From Luteimonas endophytica (GTDB lineage Bacteria; Pseudomonadota; Gammaproteobacteria; Xanthomonadales; Xanthomonadaceae), in contig NZ_JARXRM010000026.1 of the NCBI RefSeq assembly GCF_029887875.1, positions 1 to 64,000 on the forward strand: 64,000 bases of DNA, in the 5' to 3' direction. The translations under genes and the position numbers were made by a program. Of this stretch, positions 56,750 to 64,000 are shown in pieces; the stretch's first letter is position 1, and the number at the start of each line of letters is the position of its first letter. A model generated the notes under the pieces. The model made no database searches and was not told where the DNA came from. It saw only the letters and a program-made list of their open reading frames with translations.

Positions 56750-58170
56750 GCGCCGTCCCCGCCGCCGCCGCGGTCCCCGCCGACTGGCTGGCCGCGCGCA
56801 ACCTGCGGCTGGCCGCGCGCCTCGGCGGCACCGGTCCCGATCCGGCCGCCGGCCGCGGCCTGATCCGCGAGGGCATCCTGCGCCGCGCGGTCGGGCTGAC
56901 CCTGGAGGCGGTCGGCTGCGAGGCGCCACTGGGCGCCACCTGCCGGGTCGAGGTCGCCGATGGCGGCTGGGTCGACGCCGAGGTGGTCGGGTTCGCCGGC
57001 GAGCGCATCTATCTCATGCCCAGCGCCGAGCTGCACGGCCTGCTGCCCAACGCCCGGGTGGTGCCGCTGCGCCGGCGTGGCCGGGTCGAGGTCGGCGAAG
57101 GCCTGCTGGGACGGGTGATCGACAGCGACGGCGTGCCGCTGGACGGCAAGGGCCCGCTGCGGTCGGAGGCCACGGTGGGCCTGGCCGGCCAGACCATCAA
57201 CCCGCTGGCGCGCGAGCCGATCATCCAGCCGCTCGATGTCGGGGTGCGCGCGATCAATGCGCTGCTGCCGATCGGCCGCGGCCAGCGCGTCGGCCTGTTC
57301 GCCGGCTCCGGTGTCGGCAAGTCGACGCTGCTGGGGATGATGACGCGCTATACCGCCGCCGACGTGATCGTGGTCGGCCTGATCGGCGAACGCGGCCGCG
57401 AGGTGCGCGACTTCGTCGAGACCACCCTGGGCGAGGAAGGCCTGCGCCGCGCCGTGGTGGTCGCCGCCCCCGCCGACCGCCCGCCGTTGGCGCGCCTGCA
57501 GGGCGCCTACCGCGCCACGGCGATCGCCGAGTGGTTCCGCGACCAGGGCCTGAACGTGCTGCTGCTGATGGATTCGCTGACCCGCTTCGCCCAGGCGCAG
57601 CGCGAGATCGGCCTGTCGGTGGGCGAACCGCCGACCACCCGCGGCTATCCGCCCTCGGTGTTCGCGCGGCTGCCGGCGCTGGTGGAACGCGCCGGCAACG
57701 GCGCCGCCGGGCGCGGCTCGATCACCGCGTTCTACACCGTGCTCACCGAGGGCGACGATCCGCAGGACCCGATCGCCGACGCCGCCCGCGCGATCCTCGA
57801 TGGCCACATCCTGCTGTCGCGTCGGATCGCCGACGCCGGCCTGTACCCGGCGATCGACGTCGAGGCCTCGGTCAGCCGCGTGGTCACCGAGATCGCCGAC
57901 GAGGCCTGGCGCGGCCGCATCCGCGCGCTCAAGCGTCTGGTCTCGGCCTACAACGGCCACCGCGACCTGATCGCCATCGGCGCCTACCAGCGCGGCGGCG
58001 ATCCGGCCGTGGACGAGGCGCTGGAGCGCTGGCCCGAGATCATGGCCTTCCTTGGCCAGGACGTGGCCCACGCCGCCGACCTCGACCACAGCCGCGCCGC
58101 GCTCGCCGGGCTGCTCGAACCCGCGCCGCCCGCGACGCCATCCGCTTCAGCCCAGGACGTCCCCGCATGA
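56746..58170 (+). CDS. fliI: Flagellum-specific export ATPase FliI
   Basis: The 474-residue hexameric ATPase of the type III exporter is related to the F1 beta subunit. Walker A is GSGVGKST (about 185-192). Walker B is [35 protein letters not shown], and [15 protein letters not shown] and the [19 protein letters not shown] signature are present. The GTG start lies in the fliH stop. It has an Ala-rich N-terminal extension of about 20 residues. The stop overlaps fliJ. Confidence 0.96.
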   Translation: MSAVPAAAAVPADWLAARNLRLAARLGGTGPDPAAGRGLIREGILRRAVGLTLEAVGCEAPLGATCRVEVADGGWVDAEVVGFAGERIYLMPSAELHGLLPNARVVPLRRRGRVEVGEGLLGRVIDSDGVPLDGKGPLRSEATVGLAGQTINPLAREPIIQPLDVGVRAINALLPIGRGQRVGLFAGSGVGKSTLLGMMTRYTAADVIVVGLIGERGREVRDFVETTLGEEGLRRAVVVAAPADRPPLARLQGAYRATAIAEWFRDQGLNVLLLMDSLTRFAQAQREIGLSVGEPPTTRGYPPSVFARLPALVERAGNGAAGRGSITAFYTVLTEGDDPQDPIADAARAILDGHILLSRRIADAGLYPAIDVEASVSRVVTEIADEAWRGRIRALKRLVSAYNGHRDLIAIGAYQRGGDPAVDEALERWPEIMAFLGQDVAHAADLDHSRAALAGLLEPAPPATPSASAQDVPA

Positions 58171-58619
58171 TGCAGTCCCGACGTATCGATCCGCTGCTGC
58201 TGCGCGCCCAGGAGCACGAGGACGCGGTCGCCCGCGACCTCGCCGAACGCCAGCGCGCACTGGCGCTGCACGAACAGCGGCTGGAGGAACTGCGCCGCTA
58301 TGCCGACGAGTACGGCAACAACGGCAACGCCGCGACCAGCCCGGCGCAGCTGGCCAACCACCGCGCGTTCCTGGAGCGGCTGCAGAGCGCGGTGGAGCAG
58401 CAGAGCCGCACCGTGGACAACACCCGCCGCACGGTCGAGGTGGAGCGTGCCCGCCTGCTGCTGGCCAGTCGCGACAAGCAGGTGCTCGAGCAGCTCGCGG
58501 CCAGCTACCGCGCCCAGGAGCGCCAGGTCGACGAGCGCCGCAGCCAGCGCGAGATGGACGATCTGGGCGCGCGGCGCGTGCGTGCGCTGGCGATCGCCGC
58601 CAACGAGGAAAACCAGTGA
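58167..58619 (+). CDS. fliJ: Flagellar export protein FliJ
   Basis: The 150-residue protein is a long coiled coil, similar to the F1 gamma stalk, that sits in the FliI ring. Charged heptads run throughout: [40 protein letters not shown] and [43 protein letters not shown]. The length is normal. It overlaps fliI (ATGA) and fliK (TGATG). Confidence 0.92.
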   Translation: MMQSRRIDPLLLRAQEHEDAVARDLAERQRALALHEQRLEELRRYADEYGNNGNAATSPAQLANHRAFLERLQSAVEQQSRTVDNTRRTVEVERARLLLASRDKQVLEQLAASYRAQERQVDERRSQREMDDLGARRVRALAIAANEENQ

Positions 58620-59782
58620 TGAACATGCCCGGCCTCGACCCCCTGGCCCCCGCCGCGACCGGCCAGACCCGCGGCCCCGGCGCCCGCCAGGACGGCGGTG
58701 GCGACACCGGCGAGCGCCCGTTCGAGAAGATGATCGACCGCGGGCAGGAGCAGCGCGCCGAAACCCCCGGCGGCGGCCGCGAGGCGCACGCGCGCCGAAG
58801 CGAAACTGCCGGCGCGCAGGCGCGCGCCGAGCGAGCCGACCCGGGGACCGGAGAACCGGCCACGGGTGCCGCGCAGGCGCGCGACGGCCTGCCCGCCGAG
58901 CAGGAAGCGGCCGAGACCGCCGCCGGCGCGGCGGCGTTCGCCGCCGAGGCGCCCGCACCCTGGCCTCCGCAGGGCCTGGCGGCGCTGGGGCTGATCACGC
59001 TTGCGCCGGCTGCCACGCCTGGCGACCAAGGCGCCGGGGTCGACGCCGCCGCCGCCGCGGCATGGTCGCAATTGGCCGCGGCGGGCGCCGGCAACGGCGA
59101 TGCCCGGGTCGCGCCGGCGGCGGCGATGCCGGCGCCGCCGGGCAACCCGATGCCGGGCGCACTGGCCGCCGCGGTCCAGACCGCCGCCGCCGTCCAGGCG
59201 CAGGCTGCGGCGGCCGCCGAGCCGTCCGCGCCCCTGGCGCTCGAACCGCTCGCGCTCGCCAGCGCGGGTGGCGACGGCGACGCGCCCGCGCCGTCGTTCC
59301 TGGTCGCAGCGGCGACGCCGGTGCAACCGGCCCGCGATTCGCTGGCGGTGGCGCCCGCCCCGCCCACCCCGACCCCGGACCTGCACGGCGACGATTTCGC
59401 CGAATCGGTCGGCACCCGCCTGCAGTGGCTGGCCGACCAGAAGATCGGCCACGCCCAGATCCGCATCACCCCGCACGACCTCGGTCCGATCGAGGTGCGG
59501 CTGCGCCTGGACGGCGACCGCGTCAGCGCCGACTTCAGCAGCGCCCAGGCCGAGGTCCGCCAGGCCCTGGAAGCGAGCCTGCCGCGCCTGCGCGAGATGC
59601 TCGGCGCCCACGGTTTCCAGCTGGCCCACGCCGACGTGGGACAGCAGTCGCGGCAGGACGGCGCCTCCGCGCGCCAGCGGGCCGATGGGACCGGCGCCGG
59701 CAACGGCGGCGAAGACGGCGCGCCGCAGCCGCCCTTGCCGGCGGCCCTGGCCGCCCGCGGCCTGCTCGACGCCTACGCCTGA
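58619..59782 (+). CDS. fliK: Flagellar hook-length control protein FliK
   Basis: The 387-residue secreted ruler has a long Ala/Pro/Gly-rich N-terminal two thirds of low complexity. The conserved Flg_hook domain (about 262-350) follows: FAESVGTRLQWLADQKIGHAQIRITPHDLGPIEVRLRLDGDRVSADF, then EVRQALEASLPRLREMLGAHGFQL. The start is ATG at 58619 (one base shared with the fliJ stop); a GTG one codon earlier is possible. It ends the fliE-K operon, and a 472-base spacer follows. Confidence 0.93.
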   Translation: MNMPGLDPLAPAATGQTRGPGARQDGGGDTGERPFEKMIDRGQEQRAETPGGGREAHARRSETAGAQARAERADPGTGEPATGAAQARDGLPAEQEAAETAAGAAAFAAEAPAPWPPQGLAALGLITLAPAATPGDQGAGVDAAAAAAWSQLAAAGAGNGDARVAPAAAMPAPPGNPMPGALAAAVQTAAAVQAQAAAAAEPSAPLALEPLALASAGGDGDAPAPSFLVAAATPVQPARDSLAVAPAPPTPTPDLHGDDFAESVGTRLQWLADQKIGHAQIRITPHDLGPIEVRLRLDGDRVSADFSSAQAEVRQALEASLPRLREMLGAHGFQLAHADVGQQSRQDGASARQRADGTGAGNGGEDGAPQPPLPAALAARGLLDAYA

Positions 59783-60205
59783 GTCCCGGCGCCTGATCCG
59801 CAGGCGTGGCCCATGGCCGCGAAGGCCGCGGGAGCCGCGGTCGGGATTGGCGGTGATGCCGGGCGTCGGCCGCCCGCGCCGGCTTTCGCGTGCATGGCAC
59901 GCGCCTACGGACGACGGCCTTGCCCCGACTCGAACACGTTCGCGATCGGCGGACGGACACCTGCAGGAGCGGCCCATGGCCGCGAAGGCCGCGGGAGCGC
60001 CGGGCGGGTCGGCGATGGTGCGGGCGATCCGGCGCCACTGAAGATTCCGGTGGCGCGAGCGCGATTGCCGGCGACGGGATTCCGCCGCGACACCGGCATC
60101 GCCGCGCTCCACGGCGGCCCCAGCCGCGCCGCGGAGCCGGCCCGCCCCGGAATCCGCCGCGCGATCCCGGCCCGGGCGCGCGCCGCCGGAAACCCGCCGC
60201 CGCCG
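59783..60205. repeat. fliK-fliL spacer with a 28-bp direct repeat and REP-like hairpins
   Basis: The 28-base sequence beginning GGCCCATGGCCGCGAAGG occurs at 59808-59835 and again, identical, at 59971-59998. Between them are GCGTGC-ATG-GCACGC and other short palindromes. The second copy is preceded by CAGGAGC, like the GTAG-type REP unit. There is no credible gene; the sigma-54 promoter of fliL lies at the right end. Confidence 0.65.
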
Positions 60206-60221
60206 CGGCACGCCGATTGCA
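60206..60221 (+). promoter_or_regulatory. Sigma-54 promoter of fliLMNOPQR
   Basis: CGGCACGCCGATTGCA matches the -24/-12 consensus except for the first base. It lies 33 bases before the fliL GTG. It gives the switch and export-gate genes an early-class promoter separate from fliE-K. Confidence 0.87.
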
Positions 60222-60254
60222 TCTGTCCGCCAGTCCCCGCAAAGAGATCCCGAC

Positions 60255-60752
60255 GTGGCCGCCGCTGCAGACTCCGCCAAGCCCCAGACCGCCGAACCGA
60301 AGAAGAAGGGCGGCCGCAAGCGCCTGATCATCATCGTGGCCGCCGTCGCGGCCGCCGCCATCGCCGCCGGGGCCGCCTGGTTCCTGCTCTCGCGTGGCGC
60401 CGAGCCCGATCCGGCCGCCGCGCTGCCGGCGCCGGCCCAGTATTTCCCGCTCGAGCCCGCGTTCGTGGTCAACCTGGCCGGCCCCGCCGGCGGACCGCGC
60501 TACCTGCAGGTCGAGGTCCAGCTGATGACCCGCGACCCGGTCGCGTTCGCCGAGCTGAAGCAGCACGCCCCGGCGATCCGCGCCCACCTGCTGATGCTGT
60601 TCTCGCAGCAGACCAGCGCGGGCATCGCCGACCGCGCCGGTCGCGAGCGCCTGCAGGCCGCCGCCCTGGCCGAGGTGCGGAAGCTGCTCGAGGCCGAGAC
60701 CGGCCGCCCCGGCGCCGACGCGCTTCTGTTCACCAGCTTCGTCACCCAATAG
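60255..60752 (+). CDS. fliL: Flagellar basal body-associated protein FliL
   Basis: The 165-residue inner-membrane protein works near the stator. A short basic N-terminus (KKKGGRKR) and one membrane helix (LIIIVAAVAAAAIAAGAAWFLL, about 25-46) precede the periplasmic FliL domain with YFPLEPAFVVNLAG, RYLQVEVQLMTRDPVAF, and the C-terminal LFTSFVTQ. The start is GTG at 60255. fliM begins seven bases after the stop. Confidence 0.93.
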   Translation: MAAAADSAKPQTAEPKKKGGRKRLIIIVAAVAAAAIAAGAAWFLLSRGAEPDPAAALPAPAQYFPLEPAFVVNLAGPAGGPRYLQVEVQLMTRDPVAFAELKQHAPAIRAHLLMLFSQQTSAGIADRAGRERLQAAALAEVRKLLEAETGRPGADALLFTSFVTQ

Positions 60753-60759
60753 GCCTTCC

Positions 60760-61770
60760 ATGAGCAACGACCTGCTCTCCCAGGACGAGATCGACGCGCT
60801 GCTCCACGGCGTGGACTCCGGTGTCGTCGACACCGAGCCGGAGCCCGCTCCCGGCGAGGTCGCCTCCTACGACTTCGCCAGCCAGGACCGGATCATCCGC
60901 GGCCGCATGCCGACCCTGGAGATGGTCAACGAGCGCTTCGTGCGGCTCTGGCGCATCGGCCTGTTCAACTTGATCCGCCGCTCCGCCGACCTGTCGGTGC
61001 GCGGCATCGAGCTGGTCAAGTTCGGCGACTACCTGCACCAGCTCTACGTCCCGACCAACCTCAACCTGATCCGCTTCAAGCCGCTGCGCGGCACCGGGCT
61101 GATCGTGTTCGAACCCAAGCTCGTCTTCAGCGTGGTCGACAACTTCTTCGGCGGCGACGGCCGCTACCCCACCCGGATCGAGGGGCGCGAGTTCACCCCC
61201 ACCGAGATGCGGGTGATCCAGCTGATGCTCAAGCAGACCTTCGCCGACCTGGCCGAGGCCTGGGCGCCGGTGCTGGATGTGCAGTTCGACTACATCAATT
61301 CCGAGGTCAACCCGCACTTCGCCAACATCGTCACCCCCCGCGAGTACGTGGTGGTCAGCCGCTTCCACGTGGAGCTCGAGGGCGGCGGCGGCGAGATCCA
61401 CATCACCCTGCCCTACTCGATGCTCGAGCCGATCCGCGAGCTGCTCGACGCCGGCATCCAGAGCGACCGCATCGACCGCGACGACAGCTGGAACGAGATG
61501 CTGCGCGAGCAGCTGCAGAGCGCCGAGGTGACGGTCTCCAGCGTGCTGGCGAAGAAGCGCATCGACCTGCGCCAGCTCACCCGCCTGAAGGTCGGCGACA
61601 TCCTGCCGATCGACCTGCCGCGCCACGTGCCGGTGTGCGTGGAGAACATCCCGGTCTTCACCGGCGAGTTCGGCACCGCCAACGGCAACAACGTGGTGAA
61701 GATCGTCGCCACCCGCCCCCCCGGCACCGAGCCGGCACGCCTTCCGGACATCCAGGAAACCACAGCATGA
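60760..61770 (+). CDS. fliM: Flagellar motor switch protein FliM
   Basis: The 336-residue C-ring protein binds phospho-CheY through its N-terminus (LLSQDEIDALLHGV, about 4-17). It has the central CheC-like domain with GRMPTLEMVNERFVRLWRIGLFNLIRRSADL and GTGLIVFEPKLVFSVVDNFFGGDGRYPTRIEGREFTPTEMRVI, and a C-terminal FliN-like surface-presentation domain (about 250-330). All expected regions are present. The stop overlaps fliN (ATGA). Confidence 0.96.
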   Translation: MSNDLLSQDEIDALLHGVDSGVVDTEPEPAPGEVASYDFASQDRIIRGRMPTLEMVNERFVRLWRIGLFNLIRRSADLSVRGIELVKFGDYLHQLYVPTNLNLIRFKPLRGTGLIVFEPKLVFSVVDNFFGGDGRYPTRIEGREFTPTEMRVIQLMLKQTFADLAEAWAPVLDVQFDYINSEVNPHFANIVTPREYVVVSRFHVELEGGGGEIHITLPYSMLEPIRELLDAGIQSDRIDRDDSWNEMLREQLQSAEVTVSSVLAKKRIDLRQLTRLKVGDILPIDLPRHVPVCVENIPVFTGEFGTANGNNVVKIVATRPPGTEPARLPDIQETTA

Positions 61771-62105
61771 ATCCCAACGACGCCCTGGGCGCCACCCCCG
61801 CCCGGTTCGAAGACCTGCAGCCCGACGCCAGCGCCGAGGCCCAGGACCTGAGCCTGGACATGATCCTCGACGTGCCGGTGGCGCTGTCGCTGGAGGTGGG
61901 CCGGACCCGCATGCCGATCCGCAACCTGTTGCAGCTCAACCGCGGCTCGGTGATCGAGCTGGAGCGCGGCGCCGGCGAGCCGCTCGACGTCTACGTCAAC
62001 GGCACCCTGATCGCACACGGCGAGGTGGTGGTGATCAACGACCGCTTCGGCGTGCGCCTGACCGACGTGGTCAGCCCGAGCGAACGGATCCGGAGGCTGC
62101 GGTGA
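61767..62105 (+). CDS. fliN: Flagellar motor switch protein FliN
   Basis: The 112-residue protein has a variable N-terminus of about 28 residues. The FliN/SpoA domain follows: LDMILDVPVALSLEVGRTRMPIRNLLQLNRGSVIELERGAGEPLDVYVNGTLIAHGEVVVINDRFGVRLTDVVS. It forms the base of the C ring and binds FliH. It overlaps fliM and fliO by four bases each. Confidence 0.96.
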   Translation: MNPNDALGATPARFEDLQPDASAEAQDLSLDMILDVPVALSLEVGRTRMPIRNLLQLNRGSVIELERGAGEPLDVYVNGTLIAHGEVVVINDRFGVRLTDVVSPSERIRRLR

Positions 62106-62512
62106 TCCTTGCCGTTGCCACCGCCGGCGCCGCCGCCGCGCCGGCAGCCGCCCGGGTCGGCGCGCATGCGCCGGCGGGTCCCGGCCTGATCGGCGGGTTC
62201 TTCGCCCTGGTGCTGGTGCTGGGCCTGATCCTCGGCCTGGCCTGGCTGCTCAAGCGCATGCCCGGCGGCGGCTTCCGCCAGGCCGAAGGCCTGCGCATCG
62301 TCGCCAGCTTGCAGCTGGGCGCCAAGGAGCGCGCGGTGGTGGTGCAGGTCGGAGACGAGCAGCTGCTGCTGGGCGTCGGCCCCGGCACGGTGAGCGCCCT
62401 GCACCGGCTGGCGCAACCGCTGCCCGAGGCGCCCGCGCCGCAAATGCCGCAGTTCAAGAAGCTTCCCGAGTTTTCCCAGCTGCTGGCCCAGCGGCTGCGC
62501 AAGGGGTCCTGA
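62102..62512 (+). CDS. fliO: Flagellar biosynthetic protein FliO
   Basis: The 136-residue protein has one strong membrane helix (LIGGFFALVLVLGLILGLAWLLKRM, about 23-47). A cytoplasmic part follows with LRIVASLQLGAKERAVVVQVGDEQLLLGVGPGTVSALHRL, the FliO signature. It helps FliP assemble into the export gate. The GTG start lies in the fliN stop (GTGA). Confidence 0.92.
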   Translation: MILAVATAGAAAAPAAARVGAHAPAGPGLIGGFFALVLVLGLILGLAWLLKRMPGGGFRQAEGLRIVASLQLGAKERAVVVQVGDEQLLLGVGPGTVSALHRLAQPLPEAPAPQMPQFKKLPEFSQLLAQRLRKGS

Positions 62513-62513
62513 C

Positions 62514-63275
62514 ATGTTCCGCCGCACCCTGCCCGCCCTCGCCGGGCTGATCCTGCTCGCCGTGCCGCTGCTGTCGATGGCGGCGCCCGCCGCGGCGCCG
62601 CAGCTGCCGGCGCTGCCCGACATCACCGTGGCCAGCATCGGCGAGCAGCCGGTGAGCCTGCCGCTGCAGACATTGCTGCTGATGACGGCGATCACCCTGA
62701 TCCCGTCGCTGCTGCTGGTGCTGACCGCGTTCACCCGCATCATCATCGTGCTCGGCCTGCTGCGCCAGGCGCTCGGAACCGGCCAGACGCCTTCCAACCA
62801 GGTGCTGGTGGGGCTGGCGCTGTTCCTCACCGCGCTGGTGATGACGCCGGTGTGGGAACAGGCGTGGAGCGCCGGCTTCGGCCCATACCTCAACGGCGAG
62901 ATCGACTTCCGTGCCGCCTGGACCCTGGGCACCGAACCGCTGCGCGCCTTCATGCTGGCGCAGGTGCGGGAGACCGATCTGATGACCTTCGCGGGCCTGG
63001 CCGGCCACGATACCTACGCGGGACCTGCCGACGTGCCGTTCCAGGTGCTGGTGGCCTCGTTCGTGACCAGCGAGCTGAAGACCGCGTTCGAGATCGGCTT
63101 CCTGATCTTCATCCCCTTCATCATCATCGACCTGGTGGTCGCCAGCGTGCTGATGTCGATGGGCATGATGATGCTCTCGCCGATGCTGATCTCGGCGCCG
63201 TTCAAGATCCTGCTGTTCGTGCTGGTCGACGGCTGGGTGCTGACGGTCGGCACGCTGGCGGCGAGTTTCAACTGA
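62514..63275 (+). CDS. fliP: Flagellar export-gate protein FliP
   Basis: The 253-residue membrane protein carries a cleavable signal peptide (cleavage near 22-26), as is usual for FliP. The core export-gate sequence follows: LQTLLLMTAITLIPSLLLVLTAFTRIIIVLGLLRQALGTGQTPSNQVLVGLALFLTALVM. The C-terminal part is TSELKTAFEIGFLIFIPFIIIDLVVASVLMSMGMMMLSPMLISAPFKILLFVLVDGW. It forms a FliP5-FliQ4-FliR gate. The stop overlaps fliQ by one base. Confidence 0.97.
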   Translation: MFRRTLPALAGLILLAVPLLSMAAPAAAPQLPALPDITVASIGEQPVSLPLQTLLLMTAITLIPSLLLVLTAFTRIIIVLGLLRQALGTGQTPSNQVLVGLALFLTALVMTPVWEQAWSAGFGPYLNGEIDFRAAWTLGTEPLRAFMLAQVRETDLMTFAGLAGHDTYAGPADVPFQVLVASFVTSELKTAFEIGFLIFIPFIIIDLVVASVLMSMGMMMLSPMLISAPFKILLFVLVDGWVLTVGTLAASFN

Positions 63276-63544
63276 TGACTCCGGAACTCGCCCTCACCGA
63301 ACTCCGCCTTGGACTGCAGGTGGCCTTGTGGGTCGGCGGGCCGCTGCTGATGACGGTGCTGGTGGTCGGCGTGGTGGTCGGCGTGGTTCAGGCCGCCACC
63401 CAGCTCAACGAGCCGACCATCGCCTTCGTCGCCAAAGCGGCGGCGCTGACCGCAGCGCTGTTCGCGCTCGGCAGCTTCCTGCTGATCTACCTGGTCGACT
63501 ACACGATCACGCTGTTTCAGCGGATCCCGCACCTGATCGGCTAG
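63275..63544 (+). CDS. fliQ: Flagellar export-gate protein FliQ
   Basis: The 89-residue protein has two membrane helices (about 15-38 and 52-76). The signature is LLMTVLVVGVVVGVVQAATQLNEPTIAFVAKAAAL. The C-terminus is amphipathic, as in the family. It is six bases from fliR. Confidence 0.96.
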   Translation: MTPELALTELRLGLQVALWVGGPLLMTVLVVGVVVGVVQAATQLNEPTIAFVAKAAALTAALFALGSFLLIYLVDYTITLFQRIPHLIG

Positions 63545-63550
63545 GCCAGG

Positions 63551-64000
63551 ATGGATACCGCCACCGCGATGGCCATCGACGGCCAGCAGGCCTTCGCGAT
63601 GATCGGCGCACTGCTGTGGACCGGGCTGCGGGTCGGCGCGCTGCTGATGGCGATGCCGCTGATCGGCACCCGCGCGCTTCCCGCGCGGATCCGGGTGCTG
63701 GCATCGCTGACCCTGGCCGCGGCACTGGCGCCGATCCTGCCGCCGGTGCCGGCCTGGACCGGTTTCGACGCCGCCACCGTGCTCACCGTTGCCCGCGAGC
63801 TGGCGATCGGGGTGGCGATGGGCTTCATGCTGCGGCTGGTGTTCGAGGCCGGCGCGCTGGCCGGCGAGCTGATCTCGCAGGGCACCGGCCTGGCGTTCGC
63901 GCAGATGAGCGACCCGCTGCGCGGGGTCAACTCCGGCGTGATCGGGCAATGGTTCTACATGGCCTTCGGGCTGCTGTTCTTCGCCGCCAACGGCCACCTG
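63551..64000 (+). CDS. fliR: Flagellar export-gate protein FliR (partial, cut by the window end)
   Basis: The first 150 codons of fliR are present. The start is ATG at 63551, six bases after fliQ. Hydrophobic helices and the family sequence LRVGALLMAMPLIGTRALPARIRVLASLTLAAALAPILPP (about 27-66) and ELAIGVAMGFMLRLVFEAGALAGELISQGTGLAFAQMSDP are visible. The full protein is normally about 260 residues, so roughly 110 residues lie beyond the window. flhB would be expected next. Confidence 0.95.
   Translation, partial: MDTATAMAIDGQQAFAMIGALLWTGLRVGALLMAMPLIGTRALPARIRVLASLTLAAALAPILPPVPAWTGFDAATVLTVARELAIGVAMGFMLRLVFEAGALAGELISQGTGLAFAQMSDPLRGVNSGVIGQWFYMAFGLLFFAANGHL

Overview
The window is chromosomal DNA of a very GC-rich gammaproteobacterium, most likely a member of the Xanthomonadaceae/Lysobacteraceae (Xanthomonas, Lysobacter or Luteimonas type). 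The reasons are gene order (nudJ-mnmA-hflD; aat-infA beside clpS-clpA; rpoN2-vemR-fleQ inside a flagellar cluster), extreme G/C at third codon positions, GTAG-type extragenic palindromes, and promoters of the sigma-54 and sigma-28 flagellar classes. I see no tRNA, rRNA, CRISPR array or phage genes.

Layout. Bases 1-1028 are an IS481-family insertion sequence abutting the 3' end of a glutathione-transferase gene. From 1030 to 12548 nearly everything is on the minus strand: an ArsR regulator / AHSA1 / GST operon behind a perfect 12-bp inverted-repeat operator, a BON protein, an ABC1/UbiB-like kinase, a lipoprotein, the run ftsK-lolA-rarA-crcB-crcB, and alanine dehydrogenase (ald). The ald leader carries competing hairpins that look like a transcription attenuator. 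On the plus strand follow trxB, a FemAB-like acyltransferase, aat and infA; clpS-clpA lie opposite; then nudJ-mnmA-hflD and a chemoreceptor with a sigma-28 promoter. Bases 22847-24102 hold almost no coding sequence but contain palindromes and a 159-bp tandem repeat.

Bases 24103-31094 form a signalling block: a PAS/GGDEF/EAL protein, a PAS histidine kinase, a GGDEF-EAL-receiver protein and a second histidine kinase. The last three recall the RavS/RavR/RavA arrangement of Xanthomonas.

Bases 31149-64000 are a polar-flagellum locus: flgN, flgM, flgA (minus); cheV; flgBCDEF; flgGHIJKL; fliC; fliD, fliS, a fliT-like gene and a PilZ gene; a NarL-type regulator; rpoN2, vemR, fleQ; fliEFGHIJK; fliLMNOPQ and the start of fliR, cut by the window edge. 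Five good sigma-54 sites precede flgA, flgB, flgG, fliE and fliL. Sigma-28 sites precede flgM, cheV, fliC, fliD and, outside the locus, the chemoreceptor. The inferred logic is that RpoN2 with FleQ fires the basal-body and hook operons, and FliA, held by FlgM, then fires filament and chemotaxis genes. Much of the locus is translationally coupled through ATGA, GTGA or TGATG overlaps.

I did not find a wholly new multi-gene system. The best candidates for something undescribed are the ald leader attenuator, a CrcB pair in which one subunit has lost its Phe-box, the repeat elements inserted into operons, and a c-di-GMP receiver protein with altered catalytic residues.
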